Shown here piece by piece: positions 5,102 to 5,755 of a DNA stretch of 5,755 bases. The translations under genes and the position numbers were made by a program. The notes under the pieces were generated by a model, which searched no databases, was not told the origin of the DNA, and saw only the letters and a program-made list of their open reading frames with translations. Source of the DNA: an uncultured Cytophagaceae bacterium (GTDB lineage Bacteria > Bacteroidota > Bacteroidia > Cytophagales > Spirosomataceae); the NCBI GenBank assembly GCA_903837305.1, contig CAILUB010000112.1:1-5755 (forward strand), written 5' to 3'. Positions within the stretch are counted from its first letter, which is position 1. Each line of letters begins with the position of its first letter.

Positions 5102-5755
5102 ATGAAGAAACTATATCTCGTGCTATTCATGCTTGCTTCTTTCTTTGTGAAATCACAAACCGAATCCACGATTAAAGGGAAAGAAAAATACCAAATATTG
5201 CCCTTTGGAAGTGTAAAACCTGCCGGCTGGATCAAATCACAAATGCAAAAAGATGTGGAGGGATTCGTAGGGAATTTAGATGTTATCGTCCCTGATTTAA
5301 TGAATGATCCCATCTATAGTTCAGCTCGTTTGCATAAAAACTCAAAAATGAAGGATTTAGGCAACAATAAAGAAGGAGATACCGAAGGTTCTGAGCAATA
5401 CAAATGGTGGAACAGTGAAACCCAATCTAACTGGTGGGATGGGTACATTAGAAATGTCATTCTTTTAAATGATAAGGCAGGCCTTAAAAAAGTAGAAAAG
5501 TATATTCAAGGGGTATTGAAAACACAAGACGAAGATGGATACATAGGTATTTATGATCAAGAGTTGAGGTATAAATTCAATACAGAAAATGGAGAATTAT
5601 GGTCGAAGGCAACGATGTATAGGGGGCTTTTGGCATACTATGAATATTCTAAGGATAAAACAGTATGGAATGCGATCGAGAAAGCGGTTCATAATGTCAT
5701 GACAAATTATCCTATCTATAAGTCAAGCCCCTTTTCATCCGGAAAAGAATTCAAC
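5102..5755 (+). CDS. Secreted GH127/DUF1680-type glycosidase, N-terminal part (beta-L-arabinofuranosidase-like)
   Basis: An open frame of 218 codons runs off the right edge with no stop. An in-frame TAA at 5093 fixes the ATG at 5102. A signal peptide (MKKLYLVLFMLASFFVKSQ) ends near residue 19, so the enzyme is exported. Residues 34-60 (PFGSVKPAGWIKSQMQKDV, then GFVGNLD) and WWNSETQSNWWDGYIRNVI (102-120), followed by YIQGVLKTQDEDGYIGIY (134-151) and the LWSKATMYRGLLAYYEYS helix region, match the start of the alpha/alpha-barrel of GH127/DUF1680 proteins. In the characterised Bifidobacterium enzyme HypBA1 the active site uses a zinc-bound cysteine in the C-terminal half, which lies outside this window, so activity and exact family (GH127 or a relative such as GH146) cannot be confirmed. 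The divergent AraC regulator supports a glycan-utilisation role. Confidence 0.82.
   Translation, partial: MKKLYLVLFMLASFFVKSQTESTIKGKEKYQILPFGSVKPAGWIKSQMQKDVEGFVGNLDVIVPDLMNDPIYSSARLHKNSKMKDLGNNKEGDTEGSEQYKWWNSETQSNWWDGYIRNVILLNDKAGLKKVEKYIQGVLKTQDEDGYIGIYDQELRYKFNTENGELWSKATMYRGLLAYYEYSKDKTVWNAIEKAVHNVMTNYPIYKSSPFSSGKEFN

Noticed and set aside
5092..5313. 73-residue ORF on the minus strand.
   Set aside because: It is antisense to the glycosidase start, whose frame is strongly supported by family similarity.

Overview
This AT-rich window most likely comes from a member of the Bacteroidota. The evidence is the set of short signal peptides ending in AQ or SQ, a DUF2490 outer-membrane-type protein, a GldL-like membrane protein, a glycoside hydrolase with a divergent AraC regulator, weak or absent Shine-Dalgarno sequences, and several matches to the Bacteroidota -7 promoter box TAnnTTTG. 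The genus cannot be fixed from the sequence.

Layout. (1) At 105-890 (+) lies an unrecognised exported protein that appears to be built from two related alpha/beta units. A perfect palindrome sits at its putative transcription start and a strong hairpin follows it. (2) At 1022-2333 (-) lies a two-gene unit: a small YjlB-like cupin (1827-2333) followed by a DUF2490 beta-barrel-type protein (1022-1804). (3) At 2430-3920 (+) lies a compact run of four genes for small membrane proteins: a 95-residue GldL-like protein, a 32-residue single-helix peptide that is easily missed, a 126-residue XRE-type regulator with a C-terminal membrane helix, and a 217-residue membrane protein of unknown function. 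(4) At 4052-4906 (-) lies an AraC-family regulator. It is divergent from a secreted GH127/DUF1680-type glycosidase that starts at 5102 and runs off the right edge, and the roughly 195-bp spacer holds a promoter-like box on each strand with repeated TCAATnTTG sites.

How the genes fit together. The AraC/glycosidase pair reads as a sugar-sensing regulator controlling a gene for breakdown of arabinose-containing or related glycans. The XRE cluster is the least familiar part. The 32-residue peptide and the tail of the XRE protein share the same plan (MNQF, basic linker, one membrane helix, D-x-I-K-x-x-F), which suggests that a regulator and a free membrane peptide share one module. A nested palindrome plus direct repeat lies just upstream of the XRE gene, whose promoter-like box abuts the ATG, so the mRNA may be leaderless and autoregulated.

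No tRNA, rRNA, CRISPR array, insertion sequence or integration site was seen.
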